NCBI GenBank assembly: GCA_002454815.1
Contig: DKJL01000007.1
Span: forward strand, 62,001-126,000
Length of the DNA: 64,000 nt
Direction of reading: 5' to 3'
DNA from: Flavobacteriales bacterium UBA6693
Lineage (GTDB): Bacteria > Bacteroidota > Bacteroidia > Flavobacteriales > Weeksellaceae
Made by a program: the position numbers and the translations under genes. The notes beneath the pieces were generated by a model. That model was given only the letters and a program-made list of their open reading frames with translations, was not told the DNA's origin and did no database searches. Shown in pieces: positions 1-7,622 of this stretch (position 1 is its first letter; every line of letters starts with the position of its first letter).

Positions 1-1101
1 ATTCCCGGAACCTTTTTGGTTTTGCGAAAAATGGCGATGATCAGCGATGCCATCAGTCATTCAATTCTGCCGGGTTTAGTCATAGGTTTTTTTATTACCC
101 AAGATCTGAATTCGCCATTGCTGATTTTACTGGCAGCCGCAACCGGCGTTCTGACCGTAGTAATGGTCGAAAAAATACAGCAGACCAAACTCGTGAAAGA
201 AGATACGGCGATTGGCCTGGTTTTCCCGGCTCTTTTCAGCATCGGCGTCATTATGATTGCGAAATATGCCAACGATGTGCATCTCGACATCGATGCCGTT
301 TTGCTGGGAGAATTGGCTTTTACTCCTTTCGACCGTATTTATTATAACGATATCGATCTGGGGCCAAAATCGCTGCTGGTGATCGGAATCATTCTTGTGG
401 TAACACTTTCATTATTATTTGCTTTTTACAAAGAATTAAAAATCAGCACTTTTGATGCGGGTATCGCTACTTCACTCGGATTTTCGCCTGCCATTATCCA
501 TTACGGTCTAATGAGTGTGGCCTCGGTGACCACGGTCGGCGCTTTTGACGCGGTGGGCGCAATTCTGGTGGTAGCGCTGATGATCGCACCCGCTGCTGCC
601 GCGTATTTGCTGACGACAAATCTCGTGAAGATGATTCTGCTCGCCTGTTTTTTCGGGGTCTTCAGTGCCATCGCCGGATACTGGGCGGCCAATTTTTTAG
701 ACGCGTCGATCGCGGGAAGTATTGCTACTATGCTGGGGATTGTTTTCCTGATGGTGTATTTATTTGCGCCCAGCAAAGGTTTGATCGCGGTACTTTACCG
801 TGAAAAACAACAGCGCATTGAAGTGTCATTAATCACATTCATTCTTCATTTAAAAAATCATACGGAAACGGCCGAAAGACATGTGAACCATCTAAATGAA
901 CACATCAACTGGCAAAAAGTCCGCAGCAAAACGGTGCTGAATTTAGGTTTGAAAAACAATCTGATCACCATCAATAATGACGTGGTTTCTTTAACGGAAA
1001 AAGGAAATGAATTCACCGCAAAAGCCATTGATTATATCATCACCAACGAAGATGCGCTGATCGAAGATATGAAAGATGATTTCTTTTTATTCCGTGGATA
1101 A
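1..1101 (+). CDS. Metal ABC transporter permease (ABC-3 family) with C-terminal extension, 5' partial
   Basis: Inner-membrane permease of the Mn/Zn/Fe ABC-3 family (ZnuB/MntB/TroC type), which moves divalent metal delivered by a periplasmic binding protein and powered by a partner ATPase. The frame is open from base 1, and the family's N-terminal motif (LVLRKMAMISDAISHSILPG) is already under way, so the gene starts upstream of the window. Several hydrophobic helices run to about residue 265. After YREKQQ comes a soluble tail of about 95 residues that looks like a winged-helix or DtxR/MntR-like segment (VLNLGLKNNLITINNDVVSLTEKG split over helix and wing). Typical ABC-3 permeases end near residue 280, so the tail is an added domain. 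The metal specificity is not visible here. The ATPase and binding protein would lie to the left of the window. Confidence 0.88.
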   Translation: MPGTFLVLRKMAMISDAISHSILPGLVIGFFITQDLNSPLLILLAAATGVLTVVMVEKIQQTKLVKEDTAIGLVFPALFSIGVIMIAKYANDVHLDIDAVLLGELAFTPFDRIYYNDIDLGPKSLLVIGIILVVTLSLLFAFYKELKISTFDAGIATSLGFSPAIIHYGLMSVASVTTVGAFDAVGAILVVALMIAPAAAAYLLTTNLVKMILLACFFGVFSAIAGYWAANFLDASIAGSIATMLGIVFLMVYLFAPSKGLIAVLYREKQQRIEVSLITFILHLKNHTETAERHVNHLNEHINWQKVRSKTVLNLGLKNNLITINNDVVSLTEKGNEFTAKAIDYIITNEDALIEDMKDDFFLFRG

Positions 1102-1256
1102 CTGAATTTTAATTTTTCCTGAATTCTTCTTTTATTTTATTTGAATGATTGTTCTGCGTGGAAAGCTGTTGCTGAAACGTTTCAGAAATATGAGTTTCTA
1201 CCTTGCAAGTCGCGGGTTATCTTAAACAGATTCCTACTATCAATTTCCAAATAGAC

Positions 1257-1286
1257 TTGCAGAATTGTTTTAAGATTGTAACTTTA
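1257..1286 (+). promoter_or_regulatory. Candidate promoter of the M16 peptidase pair
   Basis: TTG at 1257-1259 is followed, after 19 nt, by TAACTTTA at 1279-1286. This is one base off the Bacteroidota -7 box TAnnTTTG. The spacing lies in the known 17-23 nt range, and the start codon is about 45 nt downstream. Confidence 0.4.
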
Positions 1287-1331
1287 GCGTAACTTCTACT
1301 ACTTATCTAAATATAGAAATACGGAAAAATT

Positions 1332-2645
1332 ATGATTAAAAAATCTATTTCAGCTTTTGGTCTGATCCTTTTAGGGGTCTTATCACAGGCTCAGGAAATC
1401 AAATTTGAAGAATATGACTTGCCGAACGGCATGCATGTAATTTTGCATCAGGACAACAAAGCGCCCGTCGTTACGACAGCGGTGATGTATCATGTCGGTG
1501 CGAAGGATGAAATCGAAAAGCGGACGGGTTTTGCCCACTTTTTCGAACATTTGCTCTTTGAGGGTACGCCCAACATTAAGCGGGGAGAATGGATGAAAAT
1601 CGTAGGTGCCAACGGCGGAACCAATAATGCGAATACCTCCGACGACCGCACTTATTATTACGAAACTTTCCCGTCCAACAATCTGCAACTCGGTTTGTGG
1701 ATGGAGTCGGAGCGGCTGAGACACCCGGTAATCAACCAGATCGGTGTAGATACGCAAAACGAAGTGGTGAAAGAAGAGAAACGTATGCGCGTAGACAATC
1801 AGCCTTACGGAAACATCATGAAAGCCATCAAGCTGGGTTTATTCAAAAAACACCCGTACAAGAATACCACGATTGGCGAAATGGAAGATCTGGATTCTGC
1901 TAAACTGGAGGAATTCCTGGCGTTTTTCAAAAAATATTACGTTCCAAACAATGCTACTTTGGTCGTTGCCGGAGACATCAATCCAGCGGAAACCAAAAAA
2001 ATGATCAGTGCCTATTTTGGCAGTATTCCAAAAGGAGAACCGGTGGTGCGCAATCTTCCGCAGGAAGATCCGATCACGCAGGAATCGGTAATGACTTTCA
2101 CGGATCCCAACATTCAGCTGCCAGCGTATCTTTATACTTACCGCACGCCGAGCAACAAAACGCGCGACTCTAAAGTACTCGATCTTATTTCTTCTTACCT
2201 GAGCACAGGAAAATCTTCTGTCCTTTATAAAAAACTTGTAGACGAAGAGAAAAAAGCTTTGCAGGTCCAGGCGATTAATTTAGGTCAGGAAGATTACAGC
2301 GTTTTTGCTTTTTTTGCCATTCCGATGGGCGAAACCACAGAAGCTACCTTGCGCGCGGATATCGATGCTGAGGTTAAAAAACTCCAGACAACGCTCATCA
2401 GCGCAGAAGATTTCCGCAAACTGCAGAACCAGTTCGAAAATCAGTTTGTTAACGCGAATTCCAGCATTCAGGGCATTGCAAGTTCATTGGCAACTTACCA
2501 CGTGCTGCAGGGCGACACGGATTTGATCAACAAAGAAATCGAAATTTACCGCAACATTACACGCGAAGACATTCGTGACGCTGCCAGAAAATACCTGAAC
2601 AGCAACCAGCGTGTTATCATTAATTATTTACCAGAGAAAAAATAA
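1332..2645 (+). CDS. M16 family zinc metallopeptidase, catalytic partner
   Basis: Exported peptidase of the M16 (pitrilysin/insulinase) family. A signal peptide of about 20 residues ends near LSQAQ. The inverted zinc motif HFFEH (about residues 69-73) supplies the two His ligands and the catalytic Glu, and a further Glu in the EVVKEE stretch about 75 residues later fits the third ligand. The 437-residue length matches a two-domain bacterial M16 subunit. The next gene starts 6 nt downstream and encodes an M16 protein that lacks the zinc motif, so the two products probably form a heterodimer in the periplasm or outer membrane, as in other Bacteroidota. The substrate is unknown. The first ATG follows an AT-rich leader without a Shine-Dalgarno sequence. 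Confidence 0.9.
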   Translation: MIKKSISAFGLILLGVLSQAQEIKFEEYDLPNGMHVILHQDNKAPVVTTAVMYHVGAKDEIEKRTGFAHFFEHLLFEGTPNIKRGEWMKIVGANGGTNNANTSDDRTYYYETFPSNNLQLGLWMESERLRHPVINQIGVDTQNEVVKEEKRMRVDNQPYGNIMKAIKLGLFKKHPYKNTTIGEMEDLDSAKLEEFLAFFKKYYVPNNATLVVAGDINPAETKKMISAYFGSIPKGEPVVRNLPQEDPITQESVMTFTDPNIQLPAYLYTYRTPSNKTRDSKVLDLISSYLSTGKSSVLYKKLVDEEKKALQVQAINLGQEDYSVFAFFAIPMGETTEATLRADIDAEVKKLQTTLISAEDFRKLQNQFENQFVNANSSIQGIASSLATYHVLQGDTDLINKEIEIYRNITREDIRDAARKYLNSNQRVIINYLPEKK

Positions 2646-2651
2646 CAGAAA

Positions 2652-4700
2652 ATGAAAAAATCATTATATACTATTGCGGCCGTATTTTTTATTTCTGGCT
2701 TCATCAGCGCGCAGACGATCGATCTGAACAAAATGCCCAAGCCGGGACCAACGCCGACGGTAAATATTGCCACACCAAAAACCTTTAAACTTAAAAACGG
2801 CCTCACCGTGATGGTTGTTGAAGATCACAAGCTGCCACGCGTTAATACAACTTTATCTTTTGATCATCCACCGATGATCGAAGGCAACAAAGCAGGCGTC
2901 AGCGGCATCATGGCACAACTGCTGGGAAGCGGAACTTCAGCGATTTCTAAAGATGAGTTCAACCGTAAAGTCGATTTCCTCGGTGCTTCGATCAATTACG
3001 GATCGAATGGCGCCGGGCTCAATACACTTTCTAAATATTACCCGGAAGTTTTGAATCTCTTCGCTGCCGGCATTACGGATGCTCAGTTTTCGGAAGAAGA
3101 ACTGACGAAGGCAAAAGAGCGCAGCGTTGCAGGATTAAAATCCAACGAGCTGAGCGCGCAGGTAATTGGCAACCGTGTTTTCAATGCGCTTACGTACGGA
3201 AAAAATTCCGCCTTGGGTGAGTTTGAAACCGAGCAGTCGCTCAACGCCATTACCTTAGGCGATGTGAAAGAAGCTTACCGCAAAAATTACGCACCCAACA
3301 ATGGTTATCTTGTAGTAATCGGTGATGTAAAATACAACGAAGTTAAAGATCTGGTGGAGCGCGCCTTTAATGGCTGGAAGAAATCGGATTACAAATTTGA
3401 GACTTTACCGAAATTTACCAATGTCGACAAAACAGAAATCGATGTAGTGGATGTGCCTACCGCCGCGCAGTCGGTCATCATGCTGGGGAACGTGCACACG
3501 CTGAAGATGAAAGATCCTAATTATTTTGCGGCGACAGCGGCGAATTACATCTTGGGTGGTGGAAGTCTCGAGACCCGTGTGAACATGAATCTTCGTGAGA
3601 AAAACGGATTTACTTACGGCGCCTATACCTCATTGGACACTTCGAAATATGATTCGAGCTTCAACGGAACTGCCAATGTTCGTGGTGAGGTGACAGATAA
3701 AGCTATAAAGGAATTCATGACCGAGATTAAAGGAATAAAAACCATTAAGCCGGACGAACTGCACAACGCAAAGGAAAAGCTGAAAGGTACTTTCATCATG
3801 TCTCTGGAAAGACCCGAAACTGTGGCGCGTTTTGCTTTAAATTTAATGACGCAGAATCTGCCAAAAGATTTCTACACCAACTATCTGAAATCTGTGGATG
3901 CCCTTACGGTGGCGCAGGTTCAGAAAGCGTCCGATACATTTATTCAGCCGAACAAAATGAGAATTTTCGTGGCCGGAAAAACCAGCGAATTTGGTGATCA
4001 GCTCGAGTCACTGGGTTATCCTGTAAAGTATTTCGATGCATACGCCAACCCGACCGCAAAACCTGAAGTGAAAAAAGTGGATGCCAATGTTACCGTTGCT
4101 TCCGTAGCAGACAAATATCTGTCGGCAATCGGTGGGAAAGATAAAGTGGCAAAAGTTACTTCAATCAGCTCTGACTCGTCCACCAAAATGCAGGGCATGG
4201 AGCTGAACATCAAGAATACCCAGGCAAAAGGCGGGAAAGTGAACATGGAAGTTTCCATGATGGGAAACACCGTACAGAAAATCACCTTCGACGGTACGAA
4301 AGGCTACATGGCCGCCCAGGGAAATAAAATGGACATGCCGGCGGAAATGCTGGCGATGTATGCCAAGGAAAAAGAACTTTTCCCGGAACTGTCTTTCGCA
4401 GCCTCCAAAGACGTCACATTGGCCGGTATCGAGAAGATCGAAGGAAATGATGCGTACGTTGTAAAATCGGGTGATACCACCTATTATTATGACGTAAAAA
4501 GCGGACTGAAAGTAGCTGAAATTAAAAAGCAGAAAATGCAGGGTCAGGAAATCCAGACGCCTACTTACTATTCCAATTACAAAGAGGTGAATGGCGTGAA
4601 GTTCCCGTTCACCATCAAAGTGAACCAAATGGGGCAGGACATGCAGATGGACGTGAAATCTTATGATCTAAATAAGGCGACGCCGGAGGATTTTAAATAA
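2652..4700 (+). CDS. M16 family peptidase-like protein, inactive partner with C-terminal domain
   Basis: Exported M16-fold protein whose signal peptide ends near FISAQ. The position that should carry HxxEH reads GIMAQLL, so no zinc site can form and the protein is probably a non-catalytic partner of the peptidase encoded just upstream (6-nt gap, same operon). The M16 domains occupy roughly residues 45-450. An extra domain of about 210 residues follows, starting near KYLSAIGGKDKVAKV, and resembles the beta-rich outer-membrane lipoprotein-carrier-like domains often fused to flavobacterial M16 proteins. A strong terminator follows at 4724. Family membership is clear; the job of the C-terminal domain is inferred only. 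Confidence 0.87.
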   Translation: MKKSLYTIAAVFFISGFISAQTIDLNKMPKPGPTPTVNIATPKTFKLKNGLTVMVVEDHKLPRVNTTLSFDHPPMIEGNKAGVSGIMAQLLGSGTSAISKDEFNRKVDFLGASINYGSNGAGLNTLSKYYPEVLNLFAAGITDAQFSEEELTKAKERSVAGLKSNELSAQVIGNRVFNALTYGKNSALGEFETEQSLNAITLGDVKEAYRKNYAPNNGYLVVIGDVKYNEVKDLVERAFNGWKKSDYKFETLPKFTNVDKTEIDVVDVPTAAQSVIMLGNVHTLKMKDPNYFAATAANYILGGGSLETRVNMNLREKNGFTYGAYTSLDTSKYDSSFNGTANVRGEVTDKAIKEFMTEIKGIKTIKPDELHNAKEKLKGTFIMSLERPETVARFALNLMTQNLPKDFYTNYLKSVDALTVAQVQKASDTFIQPNKMRIFVAGKTSEFGDQLESLGYPVKYFDAYANPTAKPEVKKVDANVTVASVADKYLSAIGGKDKVAKVTSISSDSSTKMQGMELNIKNTQAKGGKVNMEVSMMGNTVQKITFDGTKGYMAAQGNKMDMPAEMLAMYAKEKELFPELSFAASKDVTLAGIEKIEGNDAYVVKSGDTTYYYDVKSGLKVAEIKKQKMQGQEIQTPTYYSNYKEVNGVKFPFTIKVNQMGQDMQMDVKSYDLNKATPEDFK

Positions 4701-4723
4701 ATCCCGACTAAATAATTGATGAA

Positions 4724-4751
4724 AACGGCACCGAAAGGTGCCGTTTTTTTA
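4724..4751. terminator. Bidirectional intrinsic terminator
   Basis: ACGGCACC (4725-4732), a GAAA loop and GGTGCCGT (4737-4744) form a perfect 8-bp stem followed by a T run. An A run on the left arm lets it also serve the minus-strand gene that ends at 4759. Confidence 0.9.
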
Positions 4752-4758
4752 TTGAAAA

Positions 4759-5271
4759 TCACCTGATCAAAGAGTCCGCCGTCCGAAGAAAGCTCGGCCC
4801 AAAACGCGCCTCCTTTCCCAGTGTCCAGACGTTGATCGCTTTCGCGGAAATGAGGTCAGTTTCATTGGGCTCGATTATTTCAATTTCTTTAATGCTCGCC
4901 ACCGCAAAGCCATACTTTTCATCTTTCAGCAGAAATCCATCCATGTAGACGGGCGTTTCCGCAGGCAAACCCATGAAACTGCGCAGTTCCTCCTGGCTTT
5001 TGGTCACAACAGTCGCTTCAGCCGTAATCCGCAGTAAGCCATATTCATTAAAATTTAACGGATCCGATTTTCCGGGTGCTGCACGTTTGTGCACTTCTAC
5101 ATTTTTGATGGCGCTCTCCGGCAGTGTGCGCAGCAATTCCATATTACCCAGAATGCTATCGTTCACAACCACGGTCGGGCGGTCTTTTTTCGAAAGAAAC
5201 AGTTTTTCAGAATTCTGTCCGAAGACAAGGACACCGCCGAGCACAAAAGCGGATACTACAATATTTTTCAT
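4759..5271 (-). CDS. Secreted protein of unknown function with TonB-plug-like segment
   Basis: A 170-residue protein with a clear signal peptide (cleavage near VFGQN). No enzyme motif is visible. The stretch RPTVVVNDSILGNMELL and a later YMDGFLLKDE resemble the plug motif of TonB-dependent receptors, in which a short loop names the next strand (VVNGxxL...), but there is no barrel. It may be a small periplasmic or surface protein of the carboxypeptidase-like/plug type. It stands alone between two terminators, so it is probably its own transcription unit. The function is not assigned. Confidence 0.7.
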   Translation of the reverse strand: MKNIVVSAFVLGGVLVFGQNSEKLFLSKKDRPTVVVNDSILGNMELLRTLPESAIKNVEVHKRAAPGKSDPLNFNEYGLLRITAEATVVTKSQEELRSFMGLPAETPVYMDGFLLKDEKYGFAVASIKEIEIIEPNETDLISAKAINVWTLGKEARFGPSFLRTADSLIR

Positions 5272-5315
5272 GGTTTTTTTTAATTATTTAAATATAATCA
5301 AATTCAGGCACAAAA

Positions 5316-5343
5316 AAACTTCCGGTAAATGCCGGAAGTTTTT
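5316..5343 (-). terminator. Terminator of the ribonuclease G/E gene
   Basis: ACTTCCGG (5318-5325) and CCGGAAGT (5332-5339) pair over a 6-nt loop. On the minus strand the stem is followed by a run of seven T, just after the rng stop codon. Confidence 0.85.
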
Positions 5344-5360
5344 AAGATGCTGAAAACCGT

Positions 5361-6917
5361 TTAGTTGGAGTAGCTCATCAGTTCCTCTTTATTGGCGTTG
5401 ATGATTTTGTATTCTAGATATTTAAATGAATCACGTGGAATGATGGTTACCCACTTTTTGTATTTCAAGTACCATTTTGCCTGGATACTCATAAGTCCTT
5501 TGGTAAGATACGCTTCCACGAAAGGATGAACGTGAAGGAAAAGTTTGCCTTTCTCAGTCTGGATCAGGTTTCTAATCACTTCTTCCATGCGTTCTACGAC
5601 CACGATTGGTGCCAGGATTTCGCCGTCGGCATTGGGATTTTCCTCCTGGGTTTTAATTTGTTTTTCGGGACGCGTACGCTGCCTGGTCAGTTGGATCAAT
5701 CCAAACTTGCTGGGTGGCAATATTTTGTGGCGTGCTTTGTCGCGCTTCATTTCTTCTTTCAAATGTTCGAAGAGATCGCGGCGATGATCTGCGTTGATCA
5801 TGTCGATAAAGTCTACCACGATAATTCCGCCCATGTCGCGCAGGCGCAGTTGGCGTGCAATTTCGGTTGCCGCCATTTTATTCACATTCAGGGCGTGTTC
5901 TTTATTGGAGCCGCCGGAAGAGATATTATTACCGGAGTTTACATCGATGACGTGCAGTGCTTCAGTGTGCTCTATGACGAGATAAGCGCCGCGTGAACTT
6001 GGAATATTCACGTGTTTCCCGAAGCTTTGCTTCAGTTGTTTTTCAACATTGTAATATTCCATCAGCGGAGTCGGCTTATCGTAGAACTGTACGATATTCT
6101 TGCGTTCCGGCGCGATTACTTCCAGATAATTGCGCATATCATCCACCATTTCTTCGTCATCGCAGTAGATGTTGACGAAATCAGCGTTGAAGTTATCCCG
6201 CAGAATGGCCGAAGCTTTATCTTCTTCGCTGAGCACTTTGCCGGGAGCTTTATTGCGCTGGATATTTTTAAACGCCGTTTCCCATTTCTGGATCAGCTGG
6301 TTCATATCGTTGTGCAGCTCAGCAACTTTTTTGCCTTCTGCTACCGTACGGATAATAACACCAAAGCCTTCCGGCTTAATGCTTTCAATCAGAGTGCGCA
6401 GACGGTCTTTTTCTTCTCCGCTGGAAATTTTCTTGGAAATCGACACGCTTTTATCAAAAGGGATAAGTACCAAAAAGCGCCCGGTAAGTGATATTTGCGT
6501 AGAGATCCGCGGACCTTTGGTAGAAATCGGTTCCTTGGTAATCTGTAGAATCACGCTGTCGTCCTTGGAAAGAACTTTGTCGATAAGGCCGTTTTTATTG
6601 ATCTCTTTTTGGATCTCAAAATTCTTCAGCGAAGAATTCTGTTGTTTTTTGGAAGTGGTATCCTGCAGAAATTTCTTATAGGTAAGGTACTGCGGACCCA
6701 AATCCTGGTAATGCAGAAATGCATCTTTGCTGTAACCGATATTAACGAAAGCAGCGTTGAGGTTGGGCGCCAGTTTTTTTACTTTCCCGATAAATAGGTC
6801 GCCTACGACAAAATCGGTGTTGTCTTCCTGTTCGTGGAGTTCGAAGAGGCGGCCGTCTTCGAGCAGGGCAATTTTTGATCGCTCATCTTCATGTGAAATA
6901 ATCAGTTCTTTCTTCAT
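5361..6917 (-). CDS. rng: Ribonuclease G/E family endoribonuclease
   Basis: Endoribonuclease of the RNase E/G family, which cuts AU-rich single-stranded RNA and matures rRNA 5' ends in the cytoplasm. The N-terminal S1 domain (VVGDLFIGKVKKLAPNLNAA, residues about 37-57) leads into the RNase E/G catalytic core. The DVNSG motif (in IDVNSGNN) and the VVDFIDM segment carry the two Mg-binding aspartates. At 518 residues it has the compact RNase G architecture and lacks the long degradosome scaffold of E. coli RNase E. The Zn-link cysteines cannot be assigned confidently. It is transcribed alone, from a promoter about 150 nt upstream, with a structured leader. Confidence 0.93.
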   Translation of the reverse strand: MKKELIISHEDERSKIALLEDGRLFELHEQEDNTDFVVGDLFIGKVKKLAPNLNAAFVNIGYSKDAFLHYQDLGPQYLTYKKFLQDTTSKKQQNSSLKNFEIQKEINKNGLIDKVLSKDDSVILQITKEPISTKGPRISTQISLTGRFLVLIPFDKSVSISKKISSGEEKDRLRTLIESIKPEGFGVIIRTVAEGKKVAELHNDMNQLIQKWETAFKNIQRNKAPGKVLSEEDKASAILRDNFNADFVNIYCDDEEMVDDMRNYLEVIAPERKNIVQFYDKPTPLMEYYNVEKQLKQSFGKHVNIPSSRGAYLVIEHTEALHVIDVNSGNNISSGGSNKEHALNVNKMAATEIARQLRLRDMGGIIVVDFIDMINADHRRDLFEHLKEEMKRDKARHKILPPSKFGLIQLTRQRTRPEKQIKTQEENPNADGEILAPIVVVERMEEVIRNLIQTEKGKLFLHVHPFVEAYLTKGLMSIQAKWYLKYKKWVTIIPRDSFKYLEYKIINANKEELMSYSN

Positions 6918-7015
6918 GCTTTGGTAGAATTAAAATATCAAGCGCGTGCGGGGTCTTATACTAAGCGCCGGCTTCGCTTAATGTTTTAATGGAGGTAGAT
7001 ATGCGGTCGTTGGTG

Positions 7016-7060
7016 GGGCAGAGGCCGGAGAGCGATGCTGTGAAGTAGCCTCGTCTGCCC
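7016..7060 (-). promoter_or_regulatory. Structured 5' leader of rng
   Basis: On the minus strand GGGCAG..AGGC pairs with GCCTCTGCCC over a loop of about 22 nt with a 3-nt bulge. It lies at the very start of the predicted rng transcript. A second small hairpin (AAGCG/CGCTT) sits at 6963-6979. Confidence 0.45.
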
Positions 7061-7071
7061 GCTGAAAAAAA

Positions 7072-7079
7072 CAAAAATA
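7072..7079 (-). promoter_or_regulatory. -7 box of the rng promoter
   Basis: The minus strand reads TATTTTTG, an exact TAnnTTTG match. It would give a transcript with a leader of about 150 nt before the rng ATG. No good -33 TTG is seen. Confidence 0.5.
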
Positions 7080-7144
7080 TAGTCGGTGAGGTTTATAAAA
7101 TAAAAAACACCAACTATATTATTATATTGTAAATCGCGAAAAGA

Positions 7145-7234
7145 TTATTTCTTCTTGTGTCTGTTCGCTCTTCTTCTTTTCTTTCTTTTGTGAGTTGCAA
7201 CCTTGTGTCTCTTTCTTTTCTTTCCGCTTGGCAT
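7145..7234 (-). CDS. 29-residue basic protein, COX24/AURKAIP1-type (bS22/mS38-like)
   Basis: A very small ORF, ATG at 7234 to TAA at 7145, encoding 29 residues beginning MPSGKKRKRHKVATHKRKKR and ending in RANRHKKK. Nearly all residues are Lys, Arg or His. The core KKRKRHKVATHKRKKRRR matches what I recall of the COX24/AURKAIP1 C-terminal family, whose mitochondrial member is small-subunit ribosomal protein mS38 and whose actinobacterial relative is bS22. A role in the small ribosomal subunit is therefore likely but inferred. It lies 40 nt downstream of the HU gene on the same strand and upstream of rng. The conserved-looking sequence and the clean start and stop argue against chance. Confidence 0.8.
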   Translation of the reverse strand: MPSGKKRKRHKVATHKRKKRRRANRHKKK

Positions 7235-7274
7235 AATGTAATTTTTTTATTGTATAGTGTTAATTTTCAATGAC

Positions 7275-7565
7275 TTATTTTACAGCAACTTTGGTTTTTA
7301 CTTTCTCGACAAAGGTTTTTGATGGTTTGAAAGCCGGGATATTGTGTGCAGGAATTTCAATAGCGGTGTTCTTCGAGATGTTTCTTCCCGTCTTTGCTGC
7401 GCGCGTCTTGATGATAAATGACCCAAAACCTCTCAGGTAAACATTGTCTCCATTGTACATTGATGTTCTGATCTCCTGCATAAAAGCCTCTATAACCTTC
7501 TGGGTCTCATTCTTTTCAGTTCCCAATTTACTTGAGATGGTATTCACCAATTCTGCCTTTGTCAT
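7275..7565 (-). CDS. hup: HU/IHF family DNA-binding protein
   Basis: Nucleoid protein of 96 residues. The N-terminal helices (MTKAELVNTISSKLG) form the dimer body, and the beta arm carries the family signature (VYLRGFGSFIIKTRAAKTGR) with the intercalating proline region at IPAHNIPAFKPS. Length and order match HU (about 90 residues). HU dimers bend DNA with little sequence preference. The promoter overlaps the divergent mutY promoter, and the small basic COX24-like gene follows 40 nt downstream, possibly on the same transcript. Confidence 0.93.
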   Translation of the reverse strand: MTKAELVNTISSKLGTEKNETQKVIEAFMQEIRTSMYNGDNVYLRGFGSFIIKTRAAKTGRNISKNTAIEIPAHNIPAFKPSKTFVEKVKTKVAVK

Positions 7566-7586
7566 TTCCTGTATTTATTTATATTT

Positions 7587-7615
7587 TTGGTGTGCAAATA
7601 TAATAACTATTTTTG
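7587..7615 (+). promoter_or_regulatory. Candidate promoter facing mutY
   Basis: TTG (7587-7589), 18 nt and TATTTTTG (7608-7615) form a consensus promoter. Its last three bases are the TTG that would start the full-length MutY, so either this promoter does not serve mutY or translation begins further in. Confidence 0.55.
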
Positions 7616-7622
7616 AAAACAA
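7595..7622 (-). promoter_or_regulatory. Promoter of hup
   Basis: On the minus strand TTG (7622-7620), a 17-nt spacer and TATATTTG (7602-7595) give a full match to the flavobacterial consensus TTG-N17-23-TAnnTTTG. It overlaps the divergent mutY promoter. Confidence 0.75.
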
